Assembly: GCA_019188255.1 (NCBI GenBank)
Contig: JAETXT010000001.1
Location: 7,192,001 to 7,256,000, forward strand
Origin: Verticillium longisporum
Lineage: Eukaryota; Ascomycota; Sordariomycetes; Glomerellales; Plectosphaerellaceae
Length of the DNA: 64,000 bases
Reading direction: 5' to 3'
The first letter of the stretch is position 1. Each line of letters begins with the position of its first letter. Under the pieces are notes generated by a model, which saw only the letters and a program-made list of their open reading frames with translations, did not search any database and was not told the DNA's origin. The position numbers were made by a program, and so were the translations under genes. Below, in pieces: positions 1 to 11,684 of the stretch.

Positions 1-1403
1 AACGAGAATGTCCGTGGGGGTGGCCCTAAAACCCTTGCCGAAACGGGCGTCCTGGAGAGGGGCAGGAGGGGGTTCAAGGAGGGGGCGTGCGGCTTCTGGA
101 AGCAAGGGGTGGGGCGTGAAAAGAGGAGGTTCGAAGGGGTGGGAGGATTGGGGGCGTGACTCCGCCTCCCACGAAGCTGTCAAGTTAACCATGCCCACGA
201 CATTGGGCCACCTTGACCGCGTCCCTTTGCCGCCGTTTGCCTGTGCCTCTCCTGCTGTCACTCTTTTGGCCTCTGCGGGAGGGGGTCCTCAGTGTCTGTC
301 CAGGCTGGCATTGGGGAGCCTTCTGCGGTGGTCCCAGCCCAGTCATCACAAACATCCAGGCGCCTCACCAGTACTTCCTTCGTACACTTCCTTCTCCTTT
401 CTTCTCATGCTTTCTTCCTCTCCTCTTCCTCTGTTCCACCTCTTCCGTCCACCCTCTTGACCTGTTGCTCATCACGTCTTACCGTTTCACACCAGCACCA
501 ACGCTGCAACAGAGGCACGCTACAAGACCACAAGACAACCGGAACATTACGCTCGGGTTTCGTCATAAGTTGCCCTTCTTCCTGATACATTGCATCGAAA
601 CGCTCCATTGTTCTGTTCAGTGAAAGAACGCATTGGCCCCGCCTTATATCGCTAATCCGCCCTGTTTGTCCTTTCATCAAGAAGATCAGAGAGCATTGAG
701 AGAGTCTCAAGGCGGTGCCTAGAATCCTACTACTCTCTTCTCCCACTCAACTTGACCATCTATCCCAACGCCTGCTGTTCTCTTTGACGATTCCATTCCG
801 TTAATGGTGCCGGCAATCAATTGCACACACCAGTACTTCTTTCACCCAATTGGTCTCTCATCGAAAACCCGACCTTGCGTGCAGGGGATCATAGGCCGCC
901 ACGACGCTTTCCCACCTTCATCGCGACTTGGGCTCTCGCCCGACCGCCGCCGCTCATCGATCCATCCATCCATCAATTGAACGCAGGGAAACGGATTTCC
1001 TCAATCGGACTTCTCTCATCTGACTTGGTGTCAGCTTCGCCTGGGCATTTCATCCATTCTTCTCGCTTACGCCGGCTACGTATTTCTGGTTCGGTCGCTG
1101 ACCCTCCCATCTCCGATATCTCCATCGTTGTCGGTCGGCTTCTGTCGCCCAACTCCGCCCCACTGCATCTCGCCACCCATCACTTGCGACCAATACAAAC
1201 AGTCATCAACAACCCCCCGACAGCTGACAAACACTCATCCAGACCTCTACAACTCATCACGCACCTTCTTTGCCTTTCAGAGCTTGTTTTTCACACAGCG
1301 ATATCTTTCGCTGGATTCCTTCCCCTTTCCAATTCATTTTCCCCCATTTCACAATTCCTCCATTTACACTCCTCGCTCTCAAGATCGTCTCCCCATCGTC
1401 ACC
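1..1403. other. gene-free left edge and leader of the SWIRM gene
   Basis: I see no convincing gene here. The first 180 bases are G-rich. From about 350 on the + strand is strongly pyrimidine-rich, as in many fungal promoters and 5' leaders. Open frames on both strands are low-complexity Ser/Pro/Arg-rich and resemble no family. Confidence 0.5.
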
Positions 1404-2567
1404 ATGAGCAGCGCGTACCAACACGCTTCCGCGGCATTGACCGCCGATGCCCCTAAGAAGGTCTTCGATTTCACCAGTCTCATGTCACCACCCGATCCGA
1501 CTCCTCTCGACAGTTTCAACCACTCTGCGCAGGTCAGCCCAATGGCTACGCCTGCGCAGGCAGCCACCGAGGATGCACTCAGGATGCCCATGTCGCCCCC
1601 AGTCTCGCCGCTCACGAAAGCCGCAAACAACAATACTGCCGCAGCTGCCGCAAGCCACAGCGAAAAGGATCCCATTCTTTACCCTCGCGACGACCTATCT
1701 TTGAGCCCACCTCAGCAGCCTCTCTTCCCTGCACATGAGACTGCCTCTCACCGGCGCCTCGTCGATGAGCACATCGCTTCCAGAGATACGACCACTTTCC
1801 GCCGTTCTCCACCGCCCAGACGTGAGGAATACGAATTGGTTCTGCAGTTCAGATCGAAGGTCATCGAGATGTACAGCAAGGACCCCCAAGGTTGGCTGAA
1901 GAGGGAGAAGAAACAGTTGGTGCTCGACAGGAAAACAAGCCAGAACAGGGCAGACAAACGATACATTGCTCTAGCTCCGGCCAAGTCAACCAAGTTGTCC
2001 GCCAAAGTGTCTGCTACAAAGACCGTGAGGACTCCTGCTGCCAAGCCCGACCGTGTCGTCAAGCCCGCTCATGGCCCCCGCCCGGCCCCTGCTGTCGCCA
2101 GGGCTCGCCCGTCTAACCCGACACCCAAGAAGACTCGGGTCACGAGCGCCACACCGGAACCTAGCCGTCGCGTTGTCGCACCCAACCGTGAGGATCGCGA
2201 CTTTGCATCCTTGCCTGATCTCTGCCCGCCACTCTCTTCTCTTCCCGACAAGACCAACAGTCTGAAGGTGGATTGGAAGGGCACTGCAGTCGATCTCTCC
2301 AATGACCCCAATGCCCACCACCTTCACCCTGATGAGGTGACATTGGCAGCAGCATTGCGACTCGACTGCGCGACATACCTCACCAGCAAGCGTCGGATCT
2401 TCATCCGTCGCCTCGAATGCGCCAGAATTCAAAAGGAGTTCCGCAAGACGGATGCTCAGCAAGCCTGCAAGATTGACGTCAACAAGGCATCCAAGCTCTG
2501 GACAGCATTCGATAAGGTTGGCTGGCTGGACATCAAGTGGATGGCACCCTTTGCCTCCTCGATGTAA
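1404..2567 (+). CDS. SWIRM-domain protein (Fun19-like)
   Basis: A single-exon gene of 387 aa. The first three quarters are low complexity: Ser/Pro-rich, then Lys/Arg/Ala-rich stretches typical of nuclear disordered regions. The last ~90 residues (about 295-383) form a SWIRM domain, recognisable from the VDWKG start, the TLAAALRL helix, YLTSKRRIF, and the ending KASKLWTAFDKVGWLD. SWIRM domains are helical modules of chromatin proteins; stand-alone fungal versions resemble yeast Fun19. I chose the ATG at 1404 because it has a good context (TCACCATGA) and the 92 codons open upstream are leader-like, rich in Ser, Pro and His. A nuclear, chromatin-linked role is inferred from the domain only. Confidence 0.85.
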   Translation: MSSAYQHASAALTADAPKKVFDFTSLMSPPDPTPLDSFNHSAQVSPMATPAQAATEDALRMPMSPPVSPLTKAANNNTAAAAASHSEKDPILYPRDDLSLSPPQQPLFPAHETASHRRLVDEHIASRDTTTFRRSPPPRREEYELVLQFRSKVIEMYSKDPQGWLKREKKQLVLDRKTSQNRADKRYIALAPAKSTKLSAKVSATKTVRTPAAKPDRVVKPAHGPRPAPAVARARPSNPTPKKTRVTSATPEPSRRVVAPNREDRDFASLPDLCPPLSSLPDKTNSLKVDWKGTAVDLSNDPNAHHLHPDEVTLAAALRLDCATYLTSKRRIFIRRLECARIQKEFRKTDAQQACKIDVNKASKLWTAFDKVGWLDIKWMAPFASSM

Positions 2568-4401
2568 ACTGGCTACTCTTCAGCAGCAACAAGGTGGACC
2601 ATCTGGTATGCTCTACCGGTTGCCATCTCTCCTTTACCAGCACACGGATTCATGATTTTAACTGTTTCACGACTCGAGTCTTACGTTCAATGATTGGTTT
2701 TGCATTCAGCGACAACGGGATCTGCCTTTTTCTTTTCCTTATTCGACCCCGCTCCATATTTCAGGGCTCTGCAGCCCGATTTGTGGTGTTCGAGGTCATG
2801 GTCTTATCTCCTCTCTTTTGTCACAAGCTGCCAGGTCAGGCAGTGGTTCATTCGGCACCACATGACGATATGGTCACGTCCAGCATTAGGGATTCTCATC
2901 ACCATGATACCCGGAGTGTGCGACATACATCTGATTCCCCAGTCTTGTCACCCCCCTCACTCCATTTTTCATTTCCTTATTTTTTCTCACTTGTTGGTTG
3001 TTTGGGCACATGGAATATGGTTTTTTCGGACATACCCCGCTTTTCTGTGGCTAGGGAAGTGAGTGAGATGCATGTATTTGGCGTTCGATAGCCTCGTGAA
3101 GAGATTGCGGCCTGCAGCCGACGAAAGATACACCCGAAGGAGGGGTTGAACTTGAGGGTCCTTGGCAAGGCTTTTATTGTTTGTAGCTGCAGAAACTATT
3201 TCTCTCGAGGTATTCAACATGATTCTCGAGGGAGAACGGAAGTTAACGAGTCGGCCGCAATCAGTCGTCAATTCATTCGATCACCACTGGAATCTACCTA
3301 TGCAATTTGAACCCCATGCCAACGATTGTCCCGAACCTCTTCATTCAAATCTGACATGCAGTCGGAGTAAGTTGCCAGGATGCTCGTATCCTACCAGATT
3401 AAGATGCACCGTCGATCCGATCCGTGGCTGGGCGGGTAGAAGAGCAGCAAGCCCCCCCCCTGGCTGGCAGCGCGCTCCTTTCCCAGTGCAGTAACGAGCG
3501 CAACCCCCATTCCAACGTTCGGGGCCACTGGGACGAGTACCCCTTTGCTTTCGCAGCGCGCGTGCCCACCCCGCCCTTTGCCCCGAAAAGGCACAGGTTC
3601 AGCCCTATGATCGCCGACACCCCCCTCCTCAAGCGGTGTCGCATCGCAGCGCCAGGCACCGCATGGGCCATGCCATGCGGGTGCCATGTGGATCGTCTGG
3701 GATTTTCCTTTCTTTCGGCCATGGGCGTTTCTGGTCTTGGATTCTTTTCTCTTAGTGTTCTTCGACTTGACGTGGCGCGAGAAACAAACCCATAGCAGGG
3801 CCTGAGACGTATGAAGCATCAATGATGCCCAAGCCCATTGCCTTCATTTCATCCAACGGATCAGTACGTGCATGAATACTGTCACTGATACTCTGCGTAG
3901 TACGTTAAATCAGAGCGAGCCAGCCACACCGCCCAGCAGGTGCCAACAGGTTTTACAGATTATTCCAGGTCCAGAGGAACTGCGATCGAGACAGGCTTTG
4001 CCGTGAGAAATTCACCAGGCCGGGTTATTTGCAGTAAGGTACTGGCAAATATGTACTGGTCTTGTGCCAAGTAAGCCCCCTGAGTGGGTTCAATTGCCAA
4101 CCTTCGCTGGGCTAATATCAGTGCCTGATGCGTGAGGCCATCACGGTTTTTTTAAGCTTACGGGCACCATTTTAGCCCGCATTCGAGGCGTTTTCTTGCC
4201 GACTTGGGCGCCCAGGGTTCCATGCACTGCAACGGACAGACCTCATCTGGGAAAAGGGGGAGTGGGGTGTGCGAATTCTGCGACAAGGCGACGGGTAGGA
4301 GGTCTGACAGTTTCTTTTCCATTATCATTATGAATCATGATCGAAATGTATATTTTTATCGTTACGCTTATCCAACATCAAGAGCACTATTTCTCCGGCC
4401 T
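2568..4401. other. intergenic region between convergent genes
   Basis: This is the 3' side of both the SWIRM gene and the SDR gene. It contains a C9 run near 3453 and T-rich stretches. Overlapping open frames on both strands at 3391-3822 are mutually antisense and low complexity. I support no gene here. Confidence 0.5.
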
Positions 4402-5502
4402 CTAGAGACCGGCTTGTAGGGTGTATCCTCCGTCGACGGCCACGTTCTGGCCGTTGAGGTACTGATTCGTGGCGAAGAAGAGGATGGCGCCCGCCATGTC
4501 CTCATCCTTGCCGGGACGCGCCGCAGGCACCTTGGCCTCGTACTTCTCCTTGGGGATCTGGCACTTTCGGGCGACGTCGGCGCCGGCGCCAGGCGTCATT
4601 ACGCTGGGGAAGACGCCGGGCGCCAGACTGTTGACGCGAACCTTGACGCTGTTCTGGGAGAGCTCGTGCGCCAGCATGCGGCTGACATGAATGGCGGCAG
4701 CCTTGGAGGCGTTGTAAGCAAAGTGGTGCTGGGACTTTTGGATCATGCCGCTGATGCTGGTAATGTTGATGATGGCGCTCGACCAGCCGGGGTGCGTCTC
4801 GGTCGACTTCTCCAGCAGCGGCAGCAGCGACGTCGATAGGAAATAGCCGGAAGGCACGTTTGTCTGGTATGACGACAGCCAGTCGTCAAAGCCAGCGGCC
4901 TCGTCGTCGAAGAGCTTGCTCTTCATCTCTTTTCCCGAGTCGGACTCGACTTCGAACGAGCTGGAACTGATGCCGGCATTGTTGACGAGGATGCAGATGC
5001 ACTTTTCGCGCGATTCAAGCTCCTTGACGAGCTTCTTGATGCTCTCCTTGTCCGAGACATCGGCGGGAATGCCGATGATCTCGCCGCGGATATTTTGGCC
5101 GTGCGTCTTGACGACGTTGTGGAGCTTCTCCTGGGTGCGCCCGGTGATGTACACCTTGGCGCCGTTGGCCGCCAGGGCTTGCGTGGCCATGAGGCCGATA
5201 CCCGTGCCGCCGCCTGTGACGAGCGCAACCTTGTCGGACAGGTCGAAGAGATGCTCGCGCGTGAAGAGCTTGTTGCCCTCGGGGCCGGCGGTCTTTGCTG
5301 ATGACATTGTGCACTGTTGCTCCGATGACGTGGGTCTGGGGGCAAGCACGGTGGTAGATGGAGTTTTCGTAGATGCTCGGAAGTGGGCGATTCTGGTTGA
5401 TGGTAGTCGTCCTGGGGTGCACTGGGCGCTGGTAAATAAGGTACGCTGAACTTTGGAGCGGATAGCCAGAGTACGAAGAGATGAGGAATGGGACATGTTC
5501 AT
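4402..5502 (-). CDS. short-chain dehydrogenase/reductase, possibly mitochondrial
   Basis: An intronless 366-aa protein of the classical SDR family. It has the cofactor motif TGGGTGIG (residues 96-103), NNAG (174-177), a Ser in ITSISG near 249-251, and the catalytic pair Y263-x3-K267 in YNASK. The VDGGYTLQ ending is typical of the family. The Rossmann fold starts unusually late: about 80 residues precede it, rich in Arg, Ser and Thr with almost no acid in the first 50, which suggests a mitochondrial targeting peptide. An internal ATG at 5307 (residue 66) would give a cytosolic form without it. The closest general type is the fungal 3-oxoacyl-ACP-reductase/rhamnolipid-reductase-like SDRs; the substrate cannot be told from sequence. 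Confidence 0.88.
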   Translation of the reverse strand: MNMSHSSSLRTLAIRSKVQRTLFTSAQCTPGRLPSTRIAHFRASTKTPSTTVLAPRPTSSEQQCTMSSAKTAGPEGNKLFTREHLFDLSDKVALVTGGGTGIGLMATQALAANGAKVYITGRTQEKLHNVVKTHGQNIRGEIIGIPADVSDKESIKKLVKELESREKCICILVNNAGISSSSFEVESDSGKEMKSKLFDDEAAGFDDWLSSYQTNVPSGYFLSTSLLPLLEKSTETHPGWSSAIINITSISGMIQKSQHHFAYNASKAAAIHVSRMLAHELSQNSVKVRVNSLAPGVFPSVMTPGAGADVARKCQIPKEKYEAKVPAARPGKDEDMAGAILFFATNQYLNGQNVAVDGGYTLQAGL

Positions 5503-6172
5503 CGATGAGACGTTCTGGAGAAATGGTACACATGTGTTTATATCCGCTATTGGCAGCCTCCTCAGGCGGAGGTGGGCGGATTGACCTGTTCATGATGATG
5601 ACGGCTTTTAGCGGGCATGTGCAGAGAGGACCAGAATCGAGACGTCTTCATGACGACAGCGGCCTGGATCGAACCTTCCCGTGGCAGGAGAGATGCGCTT
5701 GAGATGACGAGGCGGAGGCGTTCGGGAGCAGGAGCGATTGGCACACAACGCATCCACTGTCCATTGCCCCTTCTTTGCTGCTTCTGGTCGGGATTGGCCC
5801 CGATCAGCTCCCCTGATTGGTACACCGGGCAGGGACGTCCCCCGTGTCGGAGGGAAAGCTCCGACTCCCCAGTTCCATTGATTCTGCAATGATCTAACCA
5901 TCACGCCGTCCGCATCGCACATCGAGCATTGGCATCGACAAAGAGCCGCCGCGCTGGCGGCGGTCTCCAGTCAATTCATTCATCTGAGCTAGGTATCGTC
6001 AGTAGCTCCATGCCAGTGCCTAGCAGATCGCCCCATCCCTCCCCCGCTAGGTCATACACGGACGGCTCGAAGCGACGTCACGAATGGTCTCAGCAATATT
6101 CCTACACGAACAGATGGGACAAAGTCATGGCAAACACGGTGGTCCCCCGTCCTTCTTCCTGGCGTCTCAACC
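5503..6172. other. promoter side of the SDR gene and 3' side of the golgin gene
   Basis: About 670 bases without a supported gene. Both neighbours lie on the minus strand, so this should hold the golgin 3' end and the SDR promoter. The open frames here are short and overlap antisense. Confidence 0.45.
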
Positions 6173-9100
6173 TCACCGCACGTTGATGTGCTGAATGGCA
6201 TCGCGCCACTTCTTTTCGTCAGCCCTGCCAAGTTGTCAGTAATGGGCAACAACCCCAAGGCGCTTTCATCAGCAGGTCCGGGCACTTACTTGCTGAATTG
6301 CAGAATCCTCCCCAGGACCGGCACCAGCTGTTCCCGCAACCTATTGTCCTTTTGCTCCAAGAACTGCAGCAGAATTGTCTTCAGGTACATATTGTCGGCG
6401 CTGCCAGGCCCCGCAGCTCCATTGGCCCCTGACCGTGACGAGTCCATCGAGCTACGCTCCGAGCTGAGACTGGCTCCGAGTTTGGTCTGTGCCGTCTTGA
6501 GGTCCTTGGACACCTTTTCGAAACGCTGCCTCGACTCCTCCAACAGCCTTCGGAGATCCGTCTTCTGCTTCTCCGCTTCCCGCACCTGCTGCTCCGATGC
6601 GTCCAGGGCTGATTGCAGGTCTGAAACGGCCGACCGCATCTCTGTGAGCTCTGCCTCAGTCTTCTCCTCAACGCCTTCAAGCTCTTCGCGACGTCGCCTC
6701 CAGTCGCGTTCCCTCGTCTCCAGTTCGTCCTTTTCGATGGCCAGACTCTTGACCTCACGCTCTAGTTCGCGGATCTTCTGCTTCTGCTCCTCCGTCTCGC
6801 GTGACTTGCGACGCGCCAATGTACTCGACTCGTCCTCGATTCTGTCCCGCTCTTCAATGGCCGCCTCCATGCGTGATCGCATTTCGCGCACTTTGCTGTC
6901 TGCGCGCCCGTCCACGTCGGCCAGCATGCCGCGCATGCGCTCCGCTTCGCGAGAGCGTTCGGATAGGTGCTTCTGAATCTCGGCTAGCTCTTCCTCCAAC
7001 GCTTCAGACTGCGACCGTGACTCCTTGAGCTGGGTCGATAACTCGGCCGTCTGGTCGCGCATGCTGCCCAGGAGGCTCTGTGCGTTGGTATATTGCTGTG
7101 TCTTGAGGTTTGCTTCGTCCTGCAGCGACTTTTTCTCTGACTGCAGCTTCTCGACCTCTTCCTCAAGCTCCTTCACACGCGGCCTCAACTTGTTGGCCTC
7201 GGCCTTGATTGCCTGTAGCTCGCGCGTCGCCTTTTCCTCTCGGGCACTGATCTCTGCCTTCTCGGCCTCAGATCGGCGTAGGTCTCGCCCGGCCACACGC
7301 TGTGCATCCTCGAGACGAATTCGACTGTTTGATTCCGCATTGAGCTTCTCCCGCAGTGACTTGATGTCTGATTCACGCTCTGTTGTGAACCGCTGTGCCT
7401 TGGCCAGTTCGGTCTTGGCATCCTTCTCTCGCTTCTCAACATTGCGCAGCTCGCTGATCTTGGTCGCCAGCTCTTCCTTGGTCGTCTTGAGAGCAGCCGA
7501 GTCCTGTCGAAGAGCCTTCATCTCCGGCTGAGCCTTTTGCAACACCTCGCGCAGGTCTGTCAGGTCTTTATAGCGGGTCTGTGCAAGCTGCTCCGCGGCG
7601 CTCAGATCTGACTGCAGAGTTGTTGATTTGATCTTGAGGTCGTCGTACTCCTTGCGCAGACCATCAAACTCGCTCTGCAGCTTGACCTGGGCCTCGGCAT
7701 CGTGCGTCGCTGATCCGATCTCCCTTTCGAGCTCCTCGATTCTGGCCTGGAGTGTGGCCTTCTCCTCCTCGAGCTCCTTGATCCTCTGCTTAGACTCGAC
7801 GTGACCTTGTCCGATATCAGTCAACTCGTCTCGGAGCGTCTCAATCTCTTCGGTGAGATCCTCCTCCGTCTTGCGCTGCTTCGAGAGACGCTCGATCTGT
7901 GCGTCACGCTGCGTGACCTCGTCTTTGAGACGTGCAATCTCCGCTTCCAACTCGGCAGAGCTGGAGGATGGGTCCTCGGCCGCAGCCGCAACAGCTGCAG
8001 TGGGTTCTGTGGTTTCGGAGACGGGCTCGCTAATAGACTCGATTGCTGCCGAGCCTGCTGCTGCGCCACCCTTCTTCTTCTTCTTGTTCTTCTTCTTTGA
8101 CGCTGCTGAGGCGGTCGTGGGCGCGGCAGCTGGCACGGCTGTAGGAGCGGCGGGTGCAGCAGGCGTAGCAGGGGACGGTGCTTTCGCAGTCAGTTGTGCG
8201 GCCTGAGCGTGCTTCTTGGTGAGCTCGGCAATCTTGGCTTCATCCTGTGCCTTGAGCTTCTTCAGGTCGTCGATCGACTCGGTGAGGTTTTTGATCTTCT
8301 TTTCTGACTCAGTCTTAACCTTGTTAAGCTTTTCAACCTCAGCATGCTCCCTGTCAGCACGTTTGACAGCTTCAGTGGCTTTTGTCTGTGACTCCTTGGA
8401 GGATGCACGCAGTGAGTCGAGCTCCTTTGACAGGCTGGTCTTGGTCTCCTCTAGCTGGGCCTGTGTCGCTTTCAGCTTTTTGTCAAGAGAGGAGATTTCA
8501 GAGTCTCTGGCTTCCAGCTGGGTCTTGAGTGTAGCAGTGGCAGCGGCTGAGTCGCGGAGCTCGCCGGCTTCACGGGTGGACTTTTCGAGGTTTTGAACGA
8601 GCTCAGAGCTGGATTCCTTGGCAACAGCTAGCTCCTGCTTCAGCGAGGTCACCTCGGCATTGAGCCTCTCGATCTCCTCGGTCTTGGCGTGGACGTCGGC
8701 TTGCATCTGGGGAACCTCGTCGTCGTAGGAGAAGAAGTCTCCCCCATCAGTTTCGACGGGCTTGTCGTCTTCGAGAGCCTGAGGCTTCTGCTTGGGGGAG
8801 AAGATGCCGAGGACGGACTGTACGGGGGACTTGACTGAAGAAGGATTGCTCGTGGGGTCGGATGCGGCATCGGGCTCCTTGCTTTCAGGCTGGGGTTTGG
8901 CTGGGCCGTCTGTGGTGTGACTGTTGGCCTTAAGAGTGGCGACCTCGTCTTTCAGCTCGGCCAGCTCCCTCTCGGTCGCTTGATGCTTCTTCTTCATCTC
9001 GTCCTTCTCAATCGAGACCTTTTTGTACTCTTCCATGATGAGCTGCTCCTTTTGCTTCAAGGAGTCGAGGTATTCAACAAGAGCTTCAGGCTCCTTAATC

Positions 9101-9824
9101 GACGTGACGCTCGTATGTTCCTTCAGGGCTCGCTCGAAAGGTTCGATCGAGGTGGCGCGGCTGTGGGCGATTCTATACGACCGCAGAAGCTCTGCTCACG
9201 AGTCAGCAAGGGAAGGGATCGTATATCGAGAAAGATGGGGAAGCCGTGTGTTGGGGGTCATCTCTTACCAGGGTAGGTCTTCTCGAGCTTCTCCAACTTG
9301 CGCAGCTTGCTACGGATCTCCGGGCTCAGCTCCTGCGGCGCATCGGCCTGGCCCGCGCCATCAGACTTGTCCTTCTCCTTGTCCCCGTTCGACTGCTGCG
9401 GCGGGGCGCCGGGCTCTTCGACGCCCTCTGCCTTTTCGTCGGCCGCCATGCCGGGCGGTTTGGGCGTCGAGGCGCGGCTGGCCTCCTCGCCGTCGTCGAG
9501 GATAAAAGCAGCCTCGAAGACGGCCGGGTCTGGGTTCGCAGGGGCGTCGATGGGCAGGTCGGGGACGGGCTTCTGGGAGCGGTTGCGCTGCTTCGCGGAG
9601 CCGCCGCCGCGGGAGGTGGAGGGGGTGCGCTGGACCGGGGGCTGGTCGGGCTTCTGGCGAGCTTGCTCTTCAGCGATCGTGCGGTCGATCGAGGCTTTGA
9701 GTCGCTGGGACGGTTGGTCAGTCTGCGTCTGCCCGGGCGCGAGGCTCGTGAATGGGAGAAGAGGGGCAGAGAGAGCGAGAGAGAGAGAGAGAGAGAGAGA
9801 GTCGAATAGGCGTACCTGGAACAT
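6173..9824 (-). CDS. GRIP-domain golgin (coiled-coil Golgi tether, Imh1-like)
   Basis: A four-exon gene of about 1132 aa: exons 9824-9816, 9704-9269, 9191-6290 and 6224-6173. The first exon has only three codons (Met-Phe-Gln). The next begins RLKASIDRTIAEEQARQ, which matches the start usual for these fungal golgins. A Pro/Ser-rich stretch leads into about 900 residues of nearly continuous coiled coil. The C-terminus is a GRIP domain (YLKTILLQFL...LVPVLGRILQF), completed only when the last intron is removed, ending in ADEKKWRDAIQHINVR. GRIP domains bind the GTPase Arl1 at the trans-Golgi, where such proteins tether vesicles. An Ala/Lys-rich stretch in the middle (about 8060-8180) interrupts the coil. 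All splice sites are GT-AG and phases agree. A GRAB-type (Rud3-like) golgin is the alternative, but the YLK motif favours GRIP. Confidence 0.88.
9777..9801. repeat. (GA)n microsatellite in golgin intron 1
   Basis: A pure 25-base GA run, read as (CT)n on the coding strand. It lies within the first golgin intron (9705-9815), between the 5' splice site and the acceptor, and forms a long pyrimidine tract. Confidence 0.9.
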
Positions 9825-10376
9825 GGTGATGTCCGGCGCAGGGGTTCGTTCAGTTCAGAAGCTTGACACCATGCGCAGGTCGAGATGGGTTGGCCGATGG
9901 GTGTTGAAGAATGGTGTTTTGGGTATCTAGAGACTATGCATCGTCTTCTGTATCTCTTCGAAGGTCTTCGGAGCCGCACGGAAGAGGCCGACACAATGGT
10001 GGTCGTTGTGTTGGGCGGCTTGCTCCTTGAGGACAAGGAATCCCTTTTGTTGAAGCAATGGAAGACCAGGCTGTTCGCTGTTGGCCGTCGCACCAGACAC
10101 CACTGGGGAAGCACGGACGACCAAAGCTTGGACGCGTGCGGCGCTGGTGCTGCTGATGCGGGTGCCTGGGAGCGGCTGTGGCAGTGCAGACATTTCTTTG
10201 GAACCAAGTGTGGCTTTCTTTACAGTTGGACCCTGATCGCCCAAAGCACTTGGTTTCTCAGACGAAGGAGCGGCTGATTTTGCGTTTAGGAATGTACCTT
10301 TTTGTTCGTCAAGGGAATTGTTCTCATCTGTCTTAGAGAGTAGATAGACGTCGCACATGGGCGCTGTTTGGCCTGT
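9825..10376. other. intergenic: golgin promoter and Lunapark 3' region
   Basis: About 550 bases on the 5' side of the golgin gene. Open frames on both strands overlap each other and resemble nothing; no gene is supported. Confidence 0.45.
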
Positions 10377-11684
10377 TTAGCCATTCTTCCCCTTTCGCTT
10401 ACGGGTGCCTGATGCCGTGTGTTTTCCAGACGCTTGGCCCTCGGGACCGATCTCGTCCTTGCCAACTTGCACCATCTCGGGCGTCTCCTCCTCGCTGTCG
10501 TCCTCCTCCTTGAACTCCTCGCCAGCCGCGACCTCGCTCGTGGTCTCCTTTGACCTGAGCACCTCATCGACGATGCGCTTGCCCTCGTCCACCTCGCCAT
10601 TCGCGGCCCCGCACGACATGCATTTCCACATGCCCAGCTCCGCCAGAGACTTGGTTCCCGGGGGTGCCTGGCCGTTGACGAGTCGACAGTTGCGGCAGAT
10701 GAGCACCACGCGGTTCTTGGGCGCCGTCTCATCCTCACCAAGAAGAAGATCCATAATGCGGTCATACCAGTGCGACGAGTCCGCCGTGAGCTCGGCCTGC
10801 TGGGCAAAGTGCTGCGGCGGCTGCTGGGCGTAGGCGTTGGGCGCAAACTCGGCCGACGGCTCGAGGCCGGTGAGCGGCGGCGGCGTACCCGACCGCGGAT
10901 CGCCGTGGCCAGACTGATGCGTGCCGGGGGTCGCCACGCCCACGGGTCCGTTGCGGCGCTGAATGTTGGCCGTCGGGGGAGGAGGCAACGCCGTGCGACC
11001 AGATCCGTTGCCATGTTTGCCCTGCTGCTGCTCGTTTTGCTGCTTTGAGCCGTGGTTCTGCTGGCTGCCGTCTGCCTTTTTGCCGTCCTTGTCCGTCTTG
11101 TTGTCGCCGCCGTATTTCTCCAGAAGCTGCATCGTCGAGTCGTACTTGGTCGCGTCCTTGAGCTTCTGGATCGTCTTGGCGCGCTCGTCCTGCTGCTCTT
11201 TGAGGCGCACCGAGAGCCTCTCGATCCGAAAGTTGAAGTAGAATGTGACGACAGTTCTCGTCAAGAAGATGCTGCGCGCGGAGGGGAGATCCACATGTTA
11301 GCAGCGCTCACGCAGTCTACCTAGGCGCAGACTCTTCCGGGCCAAAGGGGGGAGGCGAGTCCCTTACATGACGGGACCTCCTGCGACACCGGCCCACTCG
11401 CGGGTGCGCATGTTGTTGGTGCCCACGACCAGGATCTGGACAATCGCATAGATCAGGTAGCCGAAGGAGAGGTAGAGCGTCCACAGCACCCGCACACGGC
11501 GGGACGTGGCGCGGGCGCGCTCGAGGCGGGCCTGGGAGTCGGCAATCTTGATGGACAGAGCCGAGAGGGCTTTTTCGAACGAGGCCGGGGAGGAGTCATC
11601 GCCCTGGTGGCAGGTCAGTCATGAACGTGGGAGAAGTGCCCGTCGAGTTGGAAGACGTACCCTCCAGGGCCAGAAGGACACCAT
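10377..11684 (-). CDS. lnp1: Lunapark (Lnp1), ER three-way-junction protein
   Basis: Three exons (11684-11661, 11603-11368, 11271-10377) encode 384 aa. The protein opens with MVSFWPWR, then a short helix and two close hydrophobic segments (LYLSFGYLIYAIVQILVV, and after the second intron IIFLTRTVVTFYFNF), the hairpin membrane anchor of the family. A coiled-coil stretch, a long Gln/Pro-rich linker and a conserved WYDRIMDLLLGEDE block follow. The signature zinc finger is C279-x2-C282 ... C304-x2-C307 (CRNC and CMSC). The tail is acidic, then lysine-rich. Lunapark stabilises three-way junctions of the tubular ER, counteracting the Sey1/atlastin fusion GTPase. Splice phases agree at both introns. 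Confidence 0.93.

Noticed and set aside
1128..1403. N-terminal extension of the SWIRM protein
   Set aside because: Leader-like composition and a much better ATG context at 1404; no family similarity.
3391..3822. Overlapping 107-143 aa frames on both strands
   Set aside because: Mutually antisense, low complexity, no motif.
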